64,000 nucleotides of DNA from Cladophialophora immunda (Eukaryota > Ascomycota > Eurotiomycetes > Chaetothyriales > Herpotrichiellaceae), in the NCBI RefSeq assembly GCF_000835495.1, contig NW_015622542.1, positions 1,076,485 to 1,140,484 on the forward strand. The letters are read 5' to 3'. Each line of letters begins with the position of its first letter. Position 1 is the stretch's first letter. A program made the translations under genes and the position numbers. Of the stretch, positions 21,832 through 34,300 are shown one piece after another. The notes under the pieces were generated by a model that saw only the letters and a list, made by a program, of their open reading frames with translations, was not told the origin of the DNA and ran no database searches.

Positions 21832-22320
21832 TTAGAACTCGCTGATCGTATCACCTCGGAGCTTCGCGCGCAAATCCCATTTGCCCTGCCCATTCCCAAC
21901 ATTCAGTCAGCCATCGCAATTATAACCGTGACTCCAACCGCACGATGCTTGTGGACTTACATCTGTCTTCGCAAATGCGTATCCAACAACCGAAGGCACG
22001 AATATGGCGTACATGAAGGAAATGAAAGCCGTGCGCGGCGTCCAGCGGAAGTATCTCCATCGCTCTTTGTTTAATTCTGCAGCCTGCAGTCAGCTGCTTG
22101 TCCCTTGTCTAGCTCCTTCTCATTTCAACGGGTCCATCAGCGTAGCAAAGGGCCTTTGACGAGCATGTTGATTTCGACTGGGAGTGTGGGAGACGTACGG
22201 TTATATTTCTCGAGAGCGGGATCATGGCGGAGAGCTGTTTGAATCACGACGTCAGCTTCCCAATCACTGCTCGGTCTCTGTCCAAGCTTAAAACGTGTAC
22301 ATACGTGTTGGTCCAGCCAT
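21832..22320 (-). CDS. Complex I (NADH:ubiquinone oxidoreductase) B15/NDUFB4-type subunit
   Basis: This small gene is split over four exons, none long enough to stand out alone: 22320-22305 (16 nt), 22234-22199 (36 nt), 22076-21961 (116 nt) and 21885-21832 (54 nt). Introns are 70, 122 and 75 bp with donors GTATGT, GTACGT and GTAAGT. The product has 73 residues. It starts MAGPTPLRHDPALEKYNQL, then has ERWRYFRWTPRTAFISF, one membrane segment (about 34-53, FMYAIFVPSVVGYAF) and the end KWDLRAKLRGDTISEF. This matches the short fungal B15-like accessory subunit of respiratory complex I in the inner mitochondrial membrane, by my memory of the family. All phases agree (1, 1, 0) and the frame is open throughout. 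The start context is AATCATGG. It is divergent from the glutathione transferase gene. Confidence 0.88.
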
Positions 22321-22923
22321 GATTGACCACCGCTTGAGTGTGAGATGTTGTTTTGGTAGGTCAAGTCCAGGTGCCTGCGATGTCAAGGTCAACTTGGAGG
22401 ATGGATGGAGGTCAGCTAGATGTGGCTGTCAAGTTTCTTGGCGTGGTGAGCTGTGGCTGGTGCTCGCAGTGGCGATGCATGATCTTTCATTGTGTTGCTT
22501 ACAGTTCTCCGTACCAGGCAGGACCTCTGTCGATAGCTCGATTGGTCTCTATCGTATTGTATTAGCTCACTGGGTGAATTCCGTAGCCCACAAGTTCAAC
22601 TTGTAATACCTCGTATACTGAATCGCATCTTCAACCACCTCTTGAAATCAGAAACCAAATATCTCTGGGTCCTGAAACGGACATCTCCCCATCTAGGCCC
22701 GGAACTCGCAGCACCGGTGGGGCGGAATTCTTTAACGACCATCGACCGCACATTTTGACGAAGGGATAAGCACTGTCTTTGAAGCTGACACCAAGAGATC
22801 CTGGCCCCCGTGCAGACGTAGCCGGCCAGGGCGCGAATCAACAAGGACAGAGCCCTCGTTTACCCTGAAGCTATCCATTCGAGGTAGTAGGAGTCATCTG
22901 GCTGCATTGTACCTTGCTGCGAA
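22321..22923. promoter_or_regulatory. Divergent promoter region of the complex I subunit and GST genes
   Basis: The 603 bases lie between two outward-facing start codons. No other gene is supported; both promoters should be here. Confidence 0.45.
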
Positions 22924-23838
22924 ATGGCCTCCCATGCACGCCCCGAAACTACGGGGACCGGGGAACCAAAGATCACTCTTCACTGGTGAGTAGGCAGATT
23001 TCCTTTCGGAGATTACTTCGCCTATGCAAAGGCTGTTCTGAAGGGTAGGCCAGGCTTGAAGTCTCCCGGGCTCATAGGATCCTGTTCCTCTTCGAGGAGC
23101 TTGGAGTTCCATATCAACTCAAAACGTACAAACGGACCAAAGAACGACTCGCCCCGCCAGAGTTGAAGAACATTCACCCCTTGGGTAAATCTCCTGTTGT
23201 CACCATTGAAACCTCAGGCTCGACCACGCCAGTTGTACTTGCAGAGTCCGCAGCGATTGTAGAGTACTTTTGCGACTATTATGGAAAAAGCACCACTTTG
23301 GTTCCCACCAGGTATCAAGAAGGTAAGGATGGGAAAATTGGAGGTGAAACGGAGTCCTGGTTACGCTACAGGATGTTCATGCACTATGCTGAGGGCAGTC
23401 TCATGCCACTTATGCTGCTATCGCTCATCGTTGGAAGTAAGTTTCTTCAGAACTTTCCGCATAGGGATTCAGAGGCTCACGAAATCAGGTATCAGGAATG
23501 CTCCCGTTCCATTCTTCATCAAGCCGATCACAAACAGTGTTGCTGGCAAGGTTGAATCATCCTTTCTGCAAAGAAACATGAAGAACCATTACGACTTTCT
23601 TGAATCCCAACTCGCAACATCCCCGGACGCGGGAGACTACCTCTGTGGGAAAGACGCCACGGCGGCGGACATTATGCTTTCATTCCCACTTGAAGCTGGT
23701 CAATCTAGGTCAGGATTCACGCAAAGTCAATATCCCAGGGTCTGGGCATACATCGAGCGACTTCATGAAAGAGATGCATACAAGCGTGCGGTCGCGAAGA
23801 TTGTGGAAATCGAGGGCGACTTCAAGACCACCCTTTGA
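22924..23838 (+). CDS. Glutathione S-transferase (fungal GTT1-like)
   Basis: Exons 22924-22985, 23054-23436 and 23489-23838 give 264 residues. The first intron acceptor at 23053 is set by the conserved reading LHWLEVSRAHRILFLFEEL; a later AG at the end of CTCATAG would delete this active-site stretch. The N-terminal thioredoxin-like domain shows the candidate catalytic serine in LEVSRAHR, the LGKSPVV cis-proline loop and the AESAAIVEYFCDYY glutathione contact. The C-terminal helical domain includes FLQRNMKNHYDFLESQL and GKDATAADIMLSFPLE, where the D is the family N-capping residue. Likely role: conjugation of glutathione to toxic electrophiles. Intron lengths are 68 and 52 bp. Confidence 0.92.
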
Positions 23839-26453
23839 GAATCCAATACGTTGCCGGCATGGTGCATGTACCAAGCAAAGAGAATTGGAAACGAGGGACG
23901 CACCATACTGCAACAATTCGCACTTGCTGGACGTCGTGAAGCTTTGCGATCGCCCTCCGTCACCTAGTCAGCCGACCTGGTTTCAGTACACTCATTGGAT
24001 TACTGCCGGTCACATCCTCGCCCCTTCCCTCAGGTGAGGGTTGATAAATTCCTAGGGGTGGAATAAGAGATGCTGGCTCGGTCCAGACCGAATTGGCCCC
24101 CCGGCAGCAGGCGTTTCTCACACATTCCTCAATCATTTGGCCTGATATATTTCACGGTGAAATCACTCAGCTCGACTCGCTTAGTGCTAGTATCTCACCT
24201 CGTTCCACGATCGTTTCTAGGGCTGATGACATAGGCAAATGAGATGGCGGCGGTTGACCTCAGCCGCAATGACGCTCCAGTTGTAGATCGTCCAGTCTTA
24301 GCTGGCTAGCGACAAATAGTGAAGCGCTTCGCTCCAGATCCTTGGGGGCGAAATGTCGATGCCATGGCGAGCGTGAGGCGCAAAGGATTGGACATTATGC
24401 CCGCATCTTGGATACTGCCCCCGATGATGCTGACGATCATGACATGAGTTTGGGTGCCCTTGATGCAGATGGCTTGGGGGTGTGACACGGCAGACAATAC
24501 GATGTTGGCGCAAACTCTGGCAGATATAAGAAGAGCAGCTGCAGGCCCATCCGCACCCCGATCTGCATTATTACCAAAAAAGTATTACGATCCAAGTGCC
24601 GCGGTGTGTCTCCGTCCATCTATAGGAAGAAACCTGCACCTATCCAGGATACCAAATCATCCCGACACACCCCGTCTCCGCTCTGGCTTGAAGGTGGGCT
24701 CGGGGAAATGATATTTGATAGCCTCTTGCACCGTCCCTCTTCCTCGAATCATACAGCCTCGTCCCGATCGGAACGCAAACTTCGTTCTCCCAATTTACCC
24801 CAAAGGTCTGGACCATTCAGTTTAGCACCACCTTCTTCTTCCGAACTGCTGAATTTCTCATTTGGCCAACCTAATCTGGATCTTGTTGCGCGAAATGCCA
24901 TTGCGGGACTAGCAACAGCTACCTCGAAGCTCTTCTCTGGATATTCTCCTGCACACGAGATCTCTCACAACACGGACTACGCACGTCATTCATCGCTACC
25001 GACCCTCGGCTAAGTGAAGGACGGCTCCGCGTTTCGATACCGTCGCAGCCCTACCTCGCTTGTTCACTGTCCCAAGCTAACAACCACCGGACTCATCAGA
25101 TTCACCCTGCTCCCCGTACCCTCCAGGGGTGTTGCGAGTATTGACCTGGCGGGACGGGAGCTGAAGATCGAGGAACAGACGGCCTCTTACTTGCTCGCTT
25201 TGTCGCGGGCGTGAGATCAGATCTACCCTGTCCCGTTGTGCAGAGCGGTAGGCTGTGTCCCGACTATCCGTCGCCCTCCGCCCTTTTCCAGGCGTGCTGC
25301 TGGGAAAGCAAGATCTCGGAAACCGTCGTCTACGAGTAGGCTAGAAGCCTAAGGCTGGCGTCCGGTGGCTCTCTGGGCCGGCTGCCAGACTCCCAGGCTG
25401 CCGACCTCCCCATAGGTACCTGTAGGTACCTCTAGGGACCTCGTGGACCACCCCTCCCGGGAGGCAGCTTAAGCGCCCGCCCCGCAGCGGCTAAGTGGAA
25501 AGAACGGAGAGCCTTCCCAACTACAGTACCTACCAGGCGGGCACCTGCCTAGCCACCCATCCCTATATTTCTAGTACGTACTCAACTACGTATGTGCTCC
25601 TCCATCACCATAAGCATCCCGTTCCATCATCCATTTTCCTGTTTCCCCCGTCCACATCTCACATCTCCGACACTGACTTTTGATGGCGCCGGCTCTTGGT
25701 AATCGGCATGCGTCACAAGACTCGTCTCATGGGACTTGTCAGACCGCCGTGGCCAATAGTGCGCCCGTCATGCCAATGACTCAGGGCTTACTCATCGTAC
25801 AGTTCAGCCAAGATCTCGCGCTCCTCGAATTTCAAGCACCGCAAAGAGTCCGCCAGAACCACACCAGGCACACACCAGAGACAAACCAGCGCCCGCCCAA
25901 GCCTCCTGATCGCTGCCGCCAGACCTTCTCCAGCTGTCTCCAGAACCTGCAGTCCATCTCGTCATTCCCGAGCCCTGCTTCTCGATTGCGGAGACCGCCA
26001 CAAGGAGCCCAGTCGCTGCGCCAGGGGAAGAGGACGAAGGCCCAGAGGGAAGGGGAAAACAAAACAAAACAAAAAAGTCCTTCCGACCCACTGCCCGCCC
26101 CGACATAGAGGCAAACGCCCACCCCCCCCTTAGCCGATGGTCCCCTCGTGGGCGCTCCTAGAGCTGTGGACACCCCCTCCAACAAGAGCTGGTGTTGTTT
26201 AGCCGGAAGGCCCCGTGCAGGCGGCATTCGGGGGTAAGACCGTGTTGCTGCTCGAGGCACACTGCTGAGTGCTCCTGCGTTCAACACCCCCTGGGTCATC
26301 GCTGCGGGAGCTGCTGGAGCTGCTGGTGCCCGAAGCCCATGCAGTGGGCGTGGTTCCAGCGGCAGAGGTAGGAAGTTGTGGGCTGATTTCGCTGAGCGTC
26401 CCCCGAGCCTCTCCTCTTCGGCGTCCCCCAAAAGAGCCATTTCAATCTGAGTG
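23839..26453. other. Long upstream region of the KCTD-like gene
   Basis: No protein gene is supported in these 2.6 kb. The right part is probably the promoter and leader of the KCTD-like gene and holds several upstream ATGs, including a 142-codon frame from 25683. A frame of 202 codons on the opposite strand (25832-26440) overlaps it. A direct repeat with TAGGTACCT lies at 25413-25438, a sequence type often seen in filamentous ascomycete spacers. Confidence 0.5.
25413..25438. repeat. Short TAGGTACCT direct repeat
   Basis: Two copies of TAGGTACCT are followed by a variant TAGGGACCT within 26 bases. The unit is nearly palindromic (GGTACC). Confidence 0.5.
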
Positions 26454-29201
26454 ATGACGGACCCACATCCGACCTTCGCCTTTGATCACAATCATGTCAC
26501 TCACTCGGATACGACAACTGACACCAACCTGATCTCCCCAGCCATCTTGATTTCACCCATGTCCAATGGTCGTCGTACGGGTGCTGCCAGTACCACCACC
26601 GCAACTGTCACCGGTATTGCCAACGGTCCCGGTCCAGTTCCAGGGCATGGTCCAGGCCCCAAAGCTACTAATCACCCCCATACCACAACCAGTGCCCGTG
26701 CCTACACGACTATCTCTGACCCTGATGCCGAGCCTGCTGACGCCGCTAATCCTTCCCCAGACACGCGACCTGTCTTCCTCTCAGAGGATTTAGAATACCC
26801 TACCGTCACTGTACATGATACAGACCCTCAACACCACCTAGCGGCTGCCTCTACTCATGCAGCTCCTGCCGCTAGCTATACCCTAGGCGTCCCAAGCTTT
26901 GGCTCACAGCCCTGGGCTGCTCCTTCTGGACCTTTTCTCGATTTCGCGCCTCAGCCAATATATGAGCCTACCGGCGAGTTGATCCACGAAAACATTCACA
27001 CCTTTGACGAGTTCGACGCCCCTTCCATTTCGAGATTTCCAATTCCTCCCTCCACTACTCCGAAGAATCCGCCACCACCAACAAGCAACTCGGCCGACGT
27101 GGCCACCACCGCCAATGGTAATGGTTCGGTGACCGCTTTCATCCCGCCTTTGCTCCCTCGATCTGCTCTGAAACGAAAGTCTAGCTCTGTTGCAACGACC
27201 CCGACCGAATCTTCCGGCGACAAGAAAGTCAGAGTATTACCTGGTCCTGGACCCGAATCTGCCGTCGCAAGTAATCGCTTTGTCACCTTTGAGCGGATGT
27301 CAGGCGTCGGACCAACGTCCCCTGATGAAGGATCTACCTCTTCAGACCTCCCAGCTGGCTCCAGGGCAGTTCCAGGTATATCTGCTGGGAACCGCAGAAC
27401 CCGCCAATCCTCCGGATCGACACCTAGACCATCAGTGCTGCCCACGACTTCGTCACAAACCTCGTCCCGACAGAGGGGGACACGTACTTCCTCAGGACAT
27501 CCGCCCTCAATCCTCCCTCCCGAGAAGGTCTTCCCTATTCAGATAGGATCAGATCTATTCAGGCTATCAGGAGCCTCGATATCTTCCGATGGTATGACTT
27601 CTGGCGAGCAGCGAGATAGGCGGATGCGGAAACTGACGATCCAAATAGCACCATCCTACTTTACTCAGTTTTTCGAGGAACAAATCCGACAGAATGAGGA
27701 ATCCGGCGGAGTCAGGACGCTATATATCGATCGCGATCCAGCAACTTTCCGAGACGTGGCGAGACATTTACAAGGTTCTGTTTCCTCCTTCTTGAGCAGT
27801 TGTACAGGCGCTGACGGTTGGTGAAGGCTACTACGTCAAACCAGTGGATGGGAGCCACTTTGTGAAACTGTTTGCAGATGCCCAGTTCTATAGCTGTAGG
27901 TCGGTGCGGATTCCCTGTGTTCGGTGCTGATATTCCCTCTAGTACCTCGCCTAATAGATCAGCTGTTCGAGTCTGAAATCTTCATCCAGATCGGAGAACG
28001 ACATTTTCAGATCCCCAAAGACATCTTTTCAGAGCCTGGAAATTCCCCGAACTTCTTCTCTCTCGGCTTTGCAGTTTTCTTCTCGACACCCGGCGAGGTT
28101 TTCCCCGGCTTAGACCGCCGAGGGCTTCTTCGTCCACCCTCGATAACTCCACCTTACGTCCCTGGTCGATCCGCTGAGATCTTTGCAGAACTATTGCATC
28201 TTTTACGAGGCTATCCTCTCCACATTAGGAACGATTCACATCGAGCCGAGCTGCTGCGAGATTGCCGCTACTTTCATTTGAGGGGCCTGGAGCAAAAGAT
28301 CATTGCCCACGAGATCAGCTACAATTCAGAGAGACAAAAACAGGAGATTTGTCTACGTCTGGAAGATGTCAAGCCTTCGGGCGTGTCCTACACCAGCGAT
28401 GACTCCCTCGGCGAGAAGTCTTCGACTAGCGGTTGGGTTTACTACGCGAGGCCCTTTGTAGACGACACATCCTACGAAATGGTTGTGGAAATCGGGGGCG
28501 AGAGCACCGTGCTGGACTTGACGGACATGAGAGCGGATTTTCATGGATTGGCAAAGGCCCGCGTGTCGTCTCTGTTCCAGGTTGTGGCCAACAAGATGAA
28601 CCTGCCCACAAATGCGCCTTTAGGACTGATGATGTTATCAGGAGGGAGGACTTCGCAATCGGCCAGCCCTGGACACACACCCCTGAGCGAAGACCGCGTG
28701 AAGGTGCGCTTCGAGACTGCAACAGACATAATACTGGACGGAGAAAGCTTCGAAATCGACTATGAAAGTTCAATGGGTCAGGTCATGCTCCACGGGCCCT
28801 CAACTGCGCCCAGCGAATCGGAGTCGGAATCGGATGTCATGAGTGAAGGAACAACAGTCAAACCAGGTCCTTCCACGGCCGGGGGCCAACAACGCCGACC
28901 TCAAACGCGACAACCACCCGCAGGACCCTCCTCGCAGGCAGCTGCAGCCCGTGGCTCCCTCCCAATTCCCCCACTCCAGACGAGCAGACTCACAGCGCCA
29001 TCAGCCAAAAAGAGGAAGAGGCAAAGCAGCCAGGGAGAGCTGGGAGAATGGACCATCCGTACCGGACAGTGGCGACTGCGAGTGCAACCTAATTCCCAAG
29101 ACTCGATACGAGGAGGATTCGAAATAGTTTTCGTCGGAGTCAAGATCGACGCCTTTTCGAGTGAGCGAGCAAGAAACGCCAGACGAGGATTCCTCAACTG
29201 A
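26454..29201 (+). CDS. KCTD-like protein with two BTB/T1-type domains
   Basis: Exons 26454-27774, 27827-27895 and 27943-29201 give 882 residues. The N-terminal 350 residues are Ser/Thr/Pro-rich and look disordered. Then FPIQIGSDLFRLSGASI begins a first BTB of the potassium-channel tetramerisation type (about 359-470), with TLYIDRDPATFRDVARHLQGY crossing the first intron, typical of the KCTD pattern (RDP--F--VL-YL-G). A second, similar unit (about 478-600) starts IFIQIGERHFQIPKDIF and includes YFHLRGLEQKII. The C-terminus has an acidic Ser/Glu stretch, a basic KKRKR and a final globular-looking block (GELGEWTIRTGQWRLRV). The introns are short (52 and 47 bp), with donors GTTCTG and GTAGGT. The ATG at 26454 follows an in-frame stop. 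Fungal double-BTB proteins of this type are conserved but their function is not known to me. Confidence 0.85.
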
Positions 29202-29550
29202 ATCCATCGGCACCTCAGCATTATCACTACCTCTCTGTCCTTCCGCCATCCTGGAGTACGCTTGAGAATCTCACCGCCTTCCCCGATTACTCAAGCTGGG
29301 TGGCATTACGCCACACCGACCTTGGCAAGCATCTTCCTTCGCCGCATCTTACCATTTTGGGCAATTGCCCCATGCCGATGGATTGGAACAATATCACGTT
29401 GAGTGCCTCTGCGGGAACAGCAGCATCCGGATGATTTTTGCCTTGTGCAAGTCCAAACTCTGTAACTTGAGTGTTTCTTGTCCGGGGATCAGAGCAAACA
29501 CTACGCAGAGCATGACAGAGCGGAGCGCCCATGAGCTCAGCAGCCGCACT

Positions 29551-29590
29551 CACCTTCACCTTACCTTACCTTACCTCACCTCACCTCACT
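29551..29590. repeat. CACCTT/ACCTT microsatellite
   Basis: A run of ACCTT units grading into ACCTC units, read by eye. Confidence 0.75.
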
Positions 29591-29643
29591 TAACTTTACA
29601 ACTGCATGACATGACATTGCATTACTTAACATCGCGGGAGGCG

Positions 29644-30696
29644 CTACTCCGATTTTCTGCCATATACCTTTGATTTTCTGAGTGGATGGGTTACGTTCAC
29701 ACAATATAGCCTATTTGTTCCCCAAAAACTTATCGCAGGCGGTACATTTGATACAAGCCGAAAGGCTGGATCGGAAACTCGAAGGATTGCTACACCGAGC
29801 GAGCGGCAACCTATCTGGGTCGTTCCTATATGCGTTCTACTTCTCTTGATTGAGGTCAACCTGTGCTGCATTGGAACCCTGCGGCATATGAGGACGTTTG
29901 CGCATAAGCCATCCGCGTGGAGACTCACATGCTGGATTGGGATTCGACAGGTCACGGAGACTGCGTCCGCAGCCAAACATATCAGTATAAAACCCATGTG
30001 TCTATTGTATACGACACCTTTCTCCACAGGAGGCTGAAGAAGAAAGGGTGAGCTTCCCATTGAGGAGCAATATACCGAAAGGACTTGCACCCGTTTTGGG
30101 CCACCAATAGGAAAGGAAAGCCTGGGAACCCTGAGGTATCGAGCATCTACAGGGTAACCGCGGTCTGCGGAATTTCGGATCAGATGCAGAGTGTTACGGT
30201 GTTGGCCACTGGCGTCGATTTCAAGGCCACATAAATGGAGCCGGAAGCGGAAATGCCAAAAGCAACAGGCACACTGGGCCAAAATTGTGGCGTCCAGCGT
30301 GGCAACACCGACATCGCTGGTGGGAATCTCGCTTGTGCGTGGACCTTTCTCGCTGTCTCGCGAAGCTGGAACCAGCGGCTGCTCACTTTGCCCAGAAGTG
30401 TTGGCTCTATTTCCGTCTTGTGCCTTGTTCCAACAGTCTCGCAATTGCAGAGTGGAAACCTTTCTACAAGTGCAAGTCTCTAGTGATGATGGTATGGCTG
30501 GGCTGTGCATGGCTGGAGACGGTCTCAACCAAATGCTCTGACTCCTCTTCTCCGTCTTCGCAGACCGCAGCATCAAGCCAGACCCGATATTGGAAATTGG
30601 CATTCTGCGCCTACGCCTTGTGTCACGTTTCGACATTGCACCATTAACCAAGCCAGGTAAAAATCGCAACCAAGGTTGGCTTCCAGGAAACCACAT
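29644..30696 (-). CDS. Unrecognised 350-codon open frame, doubtful gene
   Basis: The frame is open for 350 codons in a region with no gene on the other strand, which is longer than chance would often give at this base composition. The translation has no family I know, many Cys and Arg residues and an even spread of residue types, with no signal peptide. It opens at or close to a methionine (MWFPGSQPWLRF) and ends in a basic stretch (HPLRKSKVYGRKSE). It may be a real orphan gene, a decayed gene or chance. No function is proposed. Confidence 0.2.
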   Translation of the reverse strand: MWFPGSQPWLRFLPGLVNGAMSKRDTRRRRRMPISNIGSGLMLRSAKTEKRSQSIWLRPSPAMHSPAIPSSLETCTCRKVSTLQLRDCWNKAQDGNRANTSGQSEQPLVPASRDSEKGPRTSEIPTSDVGVATLDATILAQCACCFWHFRFRLHLCGLEIDASGQHRNTLHLIRNSADRGYPVDARYLRVPRLSFPIGGPKRVQVLSVYCSSMGSSPFLLQPPVEKGVVYNRHMGFILICLAADAVSVTCRIPIQHVSLHADGLCANVLICRRVPMQHRLTSIKRSRTHIGTTQIGCRSLGVAILRVSDPAFRLVSNVPPAISFWGTNRLYCVNVTHPLRKSKVYGRKSE

Positions 30697-31322
30697 TGGC
30701 GAACTTAATTCTTGTTACATTCATCAACAATCTCTTGCAAATCAGGAAGATGGATAAACAACGACCTGGAATCTCACTCCAATCCCACTTAAAAGCGATC
30801 CGTACCGCGGGCTGATACTCAGGCTCGGTCGAGCAAAATCCGGGAAGGGCTCGATGAACCGTGGAGCCAACGTCCCAACGATGCTACAAGATCAAGAATC
30901 TGAGCAAACCGGCCCCTGAAAGCAGAAAGGGGGCAGCTCTGGGAAAGCATGTCCTGCGCCAAGGAGGATTGGATTCCTCAGCGCGGGCAGAGAGTGTCCG
31001 AGCGCGGCGGACGGGTTTCTCAGTCGCTCTCGCAATGCATGATGCCGACTCGGACATGAGGGACTCTCTCCCTCCAGCCCAAGAATCGTGGCAACCACCG
31101 TCCTTGGGACGAGCAGCCAGTGCCAGAAGCGAGAGCTCACTGGATTTCTGGCCGAACTGTGCTTGGAGAGGATATCACGCCGGGTCCTCCTCCTCCTCGC
31201 CCGAACCTGGCCTCTACAAAGCAGGAGGGCATTTTCTGGTTATGGAATCATCTTCACAGCCCCGGGCCCCGGCCAGGAACCTTTGATCCGGGTCCACTGT
31301 GGTTTTGACTACTGCATATCCT

Positions 31323-31381
31323 TGCATGGCATGGCATAGCATGGCATAGCATAGCATTGCATCGCTTAGCATCGCATCGCA
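31323..31381. repeat. GCATR-type microsatellite
   Basis: About twelve imperfect pentamers (GCATG, GCATA, GCATC, GCTTA) over 59 bases. Confidence 0.75.
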
Positions 31382-34300
31382 ACGACTACTAGGGTTAAGC
31401 CTTCTTCCGTCTTAATACATCAACGATAATTTCAAAGGCCTGAGCCATACGTTCTGCACCTGCCGGACAGGTGACATTTGCTGCATATCCTCTGCATGAT
31501 GTTTGTTGTATGGCCCTGGACAGAGTATTGAAGGCGCGGCAATCTTTGTTATCTTGCCGCTCACTCCACTCTGTCGCCAGTTGACTCATGACCCTTTGTC
31601 CCTCCAACCCCCTTCGGTAGGGGAGGTGCCAATAGCCAGCCGGGCATTAATAACAAGGCCGTCACCAGGCCATCCCGTTTCTGGGGGTTTGCGGCCTGAA
31701 CCTCTCCCCAATCTGCTTCGCTCGTCCGACGGGAAAGCAGTCCCACGGCGCCGGGTATTTCACACACGCAATACGATACGCCCACGGGCGAGCTGGGCCG
31801 TCTGGGGAGTCCAACTTGCCATTTGGGTGCGGGAACGGAGGTTGTAGGTCAAGACTTCGACCAAGATCCGTAGAGAATAGGCCTCTGCAATGCTGCAGTG
31901 GCGCGAGAGTTGCATTGTCATGACTAAAACCCAAGGCTTGGGCTTTGGTAAAGGAAGTCGGGCCTTGCCTGACTCTGACAGAATATTACTGATTCGAGCA
32001 ATTTGGATGGGAGTTGCTTTCCTTCCTCGCATTGTCACTCGCTCCACGCTAGATCCTCCCGCGTCCATGTTCTTGTCAGAGAGGGTTGGACGCTGTCACT
32101 GGTCGACTTGAGGGAATTTCCTCTCTCTCAACCAGAAAGTAGCCAATCCCGCCTCCAAGGGAGCACTAGCCGGGACTTTCAAACCTCCGAATCCCGCTCA
32201 GTCATGTAGCGGGCACAAGCAAAGGGCGGAAGAGGAGGGAAACGCTGACAAAGGAAGGATTGCTTCCCAGTGCTACAGGTGGATGGGTGGGGCTCTGATC
32301 CAAGGGTGAGTGGGAACCCAAGTAGGCTGAGGTCATGTTGGAGCAGGCCAGCTGAGGTGTTTGTGGTGATGTGATGAGGCTGTAGAAGAGGTCTGGTGGA
32401 AAAGAGTGACACATGGCTATTTCGTAACAGCCATTCTTCTGCCACCTCGCTTAATGGGGCGGATATGCAAGGGTCGTTGACGGGACTGGCGTCGCGCGGT
32501 ACCCGCCTGTCGATCATTTCGTATAGACGAGGCCAGCCTCCGATTCTGGAAACTGCATTGCGGCTTGCAGTGAATACAGACCAGTGTCTGCCCTCGTGGC
32601 GTGATATTCTGGTTGGGCCACTGGGCCGGCTCTCATGTGGAAGCCCAACGTTGACGGGCAACAATCGAAGTGGTTGGCTCCAACTCGAGTATTATTCATC
32701 AGGCATCGCCCGATGGGCTCCAGTTTTCGTTGTTTTGGTCGAGGCTCGGGGGGCGGCATGCGGAGTGGTGATTACGCAAGACCCGCTAAGAGAAGCACGA
32801 GGAGAGCTCGACGGAGAAGCCTGTTCTCAAAGCCGTGTACGCCTGCAAGTCACCTTCGCTAAGTTGGAAGGCTCGTCGTATAGACAGATCGGTCCTGCAT
32901 TGAGAAATCGACAGCAAAAACGGCCGTATATGCCCGGGAGACTTGGTCATGGGAGGCGATGATTGATGCGACTAATCAAGTTGTGATTCCTCAGCCTCCT
33001 GTTTTGTACATAAACCCTGCTGGACTCACTGGTATCGGTGCGGAGCTGCTCGTGTCGCTCGGTGCAACGCCTAGCAAGTAGAGCTATTTCAGCTTTCGCC
33101 GTACCCGGGTCCTTGCATGTCGGGGTATACCACAAGAAGCAGCCGAGCTGAGAGGAGGCTGGATAGTCAGCCAGGCTTGTGCAGCAGCTGAGATAATGGG
33201 CCACGGGACGAATCTGCTGTGGACCATTGCCCAAAGCTTGCGACACTCTCTCACTCGAGAAACTTGATGACATAGCTTGGACTTTGTGTTCTAGCGTGCT
33301 GCGACTTTCGGCTGGACTCTTTCCAAGATGAAAGTATTGCTAGCCCCTTTATTAATTTCACTATTATTAGTGGGACATCCGGCAAGTGACTCGGGTGGTG
33401 ATTGTCCTCAATTCCTTTGAACAGCGCATTGCGTTGTAAATGGGACTTGGGTGGCATTGCAACTGTTGGCGACTTTGCCATCGCTATGAGATATGTCGAG
33501 GTTGCAGCTCTATGCCTATTCCTTTCCTATTGCGATCGAAGGATCAATCCGTTCTCTTTGCTCGGTTGTGGGCTCCAATGGGAATCGCCTTCTTCGCTGC
33601 CTCTTGCGGAAATGTGCCCCCCCTCATACCTCAGCCTTCCTCAGTGAAAGGACCTTTCTTTTGCCAGACTGTTGCTTGGGGACGGTGTCTGATGATATTT
33701 TGAACCGTGATCAGATGATCACATTGAATTTTCTTTGCATTCTGAATCTTACAGGAGGTGATCTGGTATCTTGGGCAGCTGGGCTCATCAAGGCCCAGTT
33801 GCGGTGCTGCGGGACGCCCGCATCGAACCGCCTACGGGGGCGTAGTTGCGGAGCTGGCCACATGGTGGCGGATTGTGGGATCCGCGAATGATGCGAGATT
33901 GAAAGTTGGTGGCTGGTAGGGAGGGTTTGGATTCCAGAGACCTGCTGACGCACGAAAGCCTATATCTGACTTTGTTCGGTAGGGCCAGGATGAAGTTGGG
34001 AAGTGTTGGACCTGTCCTGTGGTCAAGACAGGGTCAGTCTAAGAGGGTTCATGGTCTTGACGGGCCGAAGATGGCGCACGATTGCTGTCCACCTCCTGCC
34101 GGCGTAGGTTTTCTGTTTCTGGCCATATCCTGTATTCAGGCAATGCCGATGCCGTAGCAGGAAGTAAGAGCGCAGGCCACGGATCAAGCGGGAGAAAGGC
34201 GCAGGAAAAGAGGCAGGGGGTTGAAGCAGCGGCACCGGGCTTCAGTTGAGGCTTAACTTCCGTCTAGAGCAGGTTTTCTGCGGCGAGGAGGAGGGGCCCA

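Noticed and set aside
25832..26440. 202-codon minus frame in the KCTD-like upstream region
   Set aside because: Low-complexity composition, overlapping a plus-strand frame, no family match.
31395..31607. 70-codon minus frame ending in a Cys-containing helix-like stretch
   Set aside because: It looked like the last exon of a protein, but no joining exons could be found upstream on that strand.
32396..32962. 188-codon plus frame in the gene-poor block
   Set aside because: No recognisable segment, and competing frames on both strands across the same bases.
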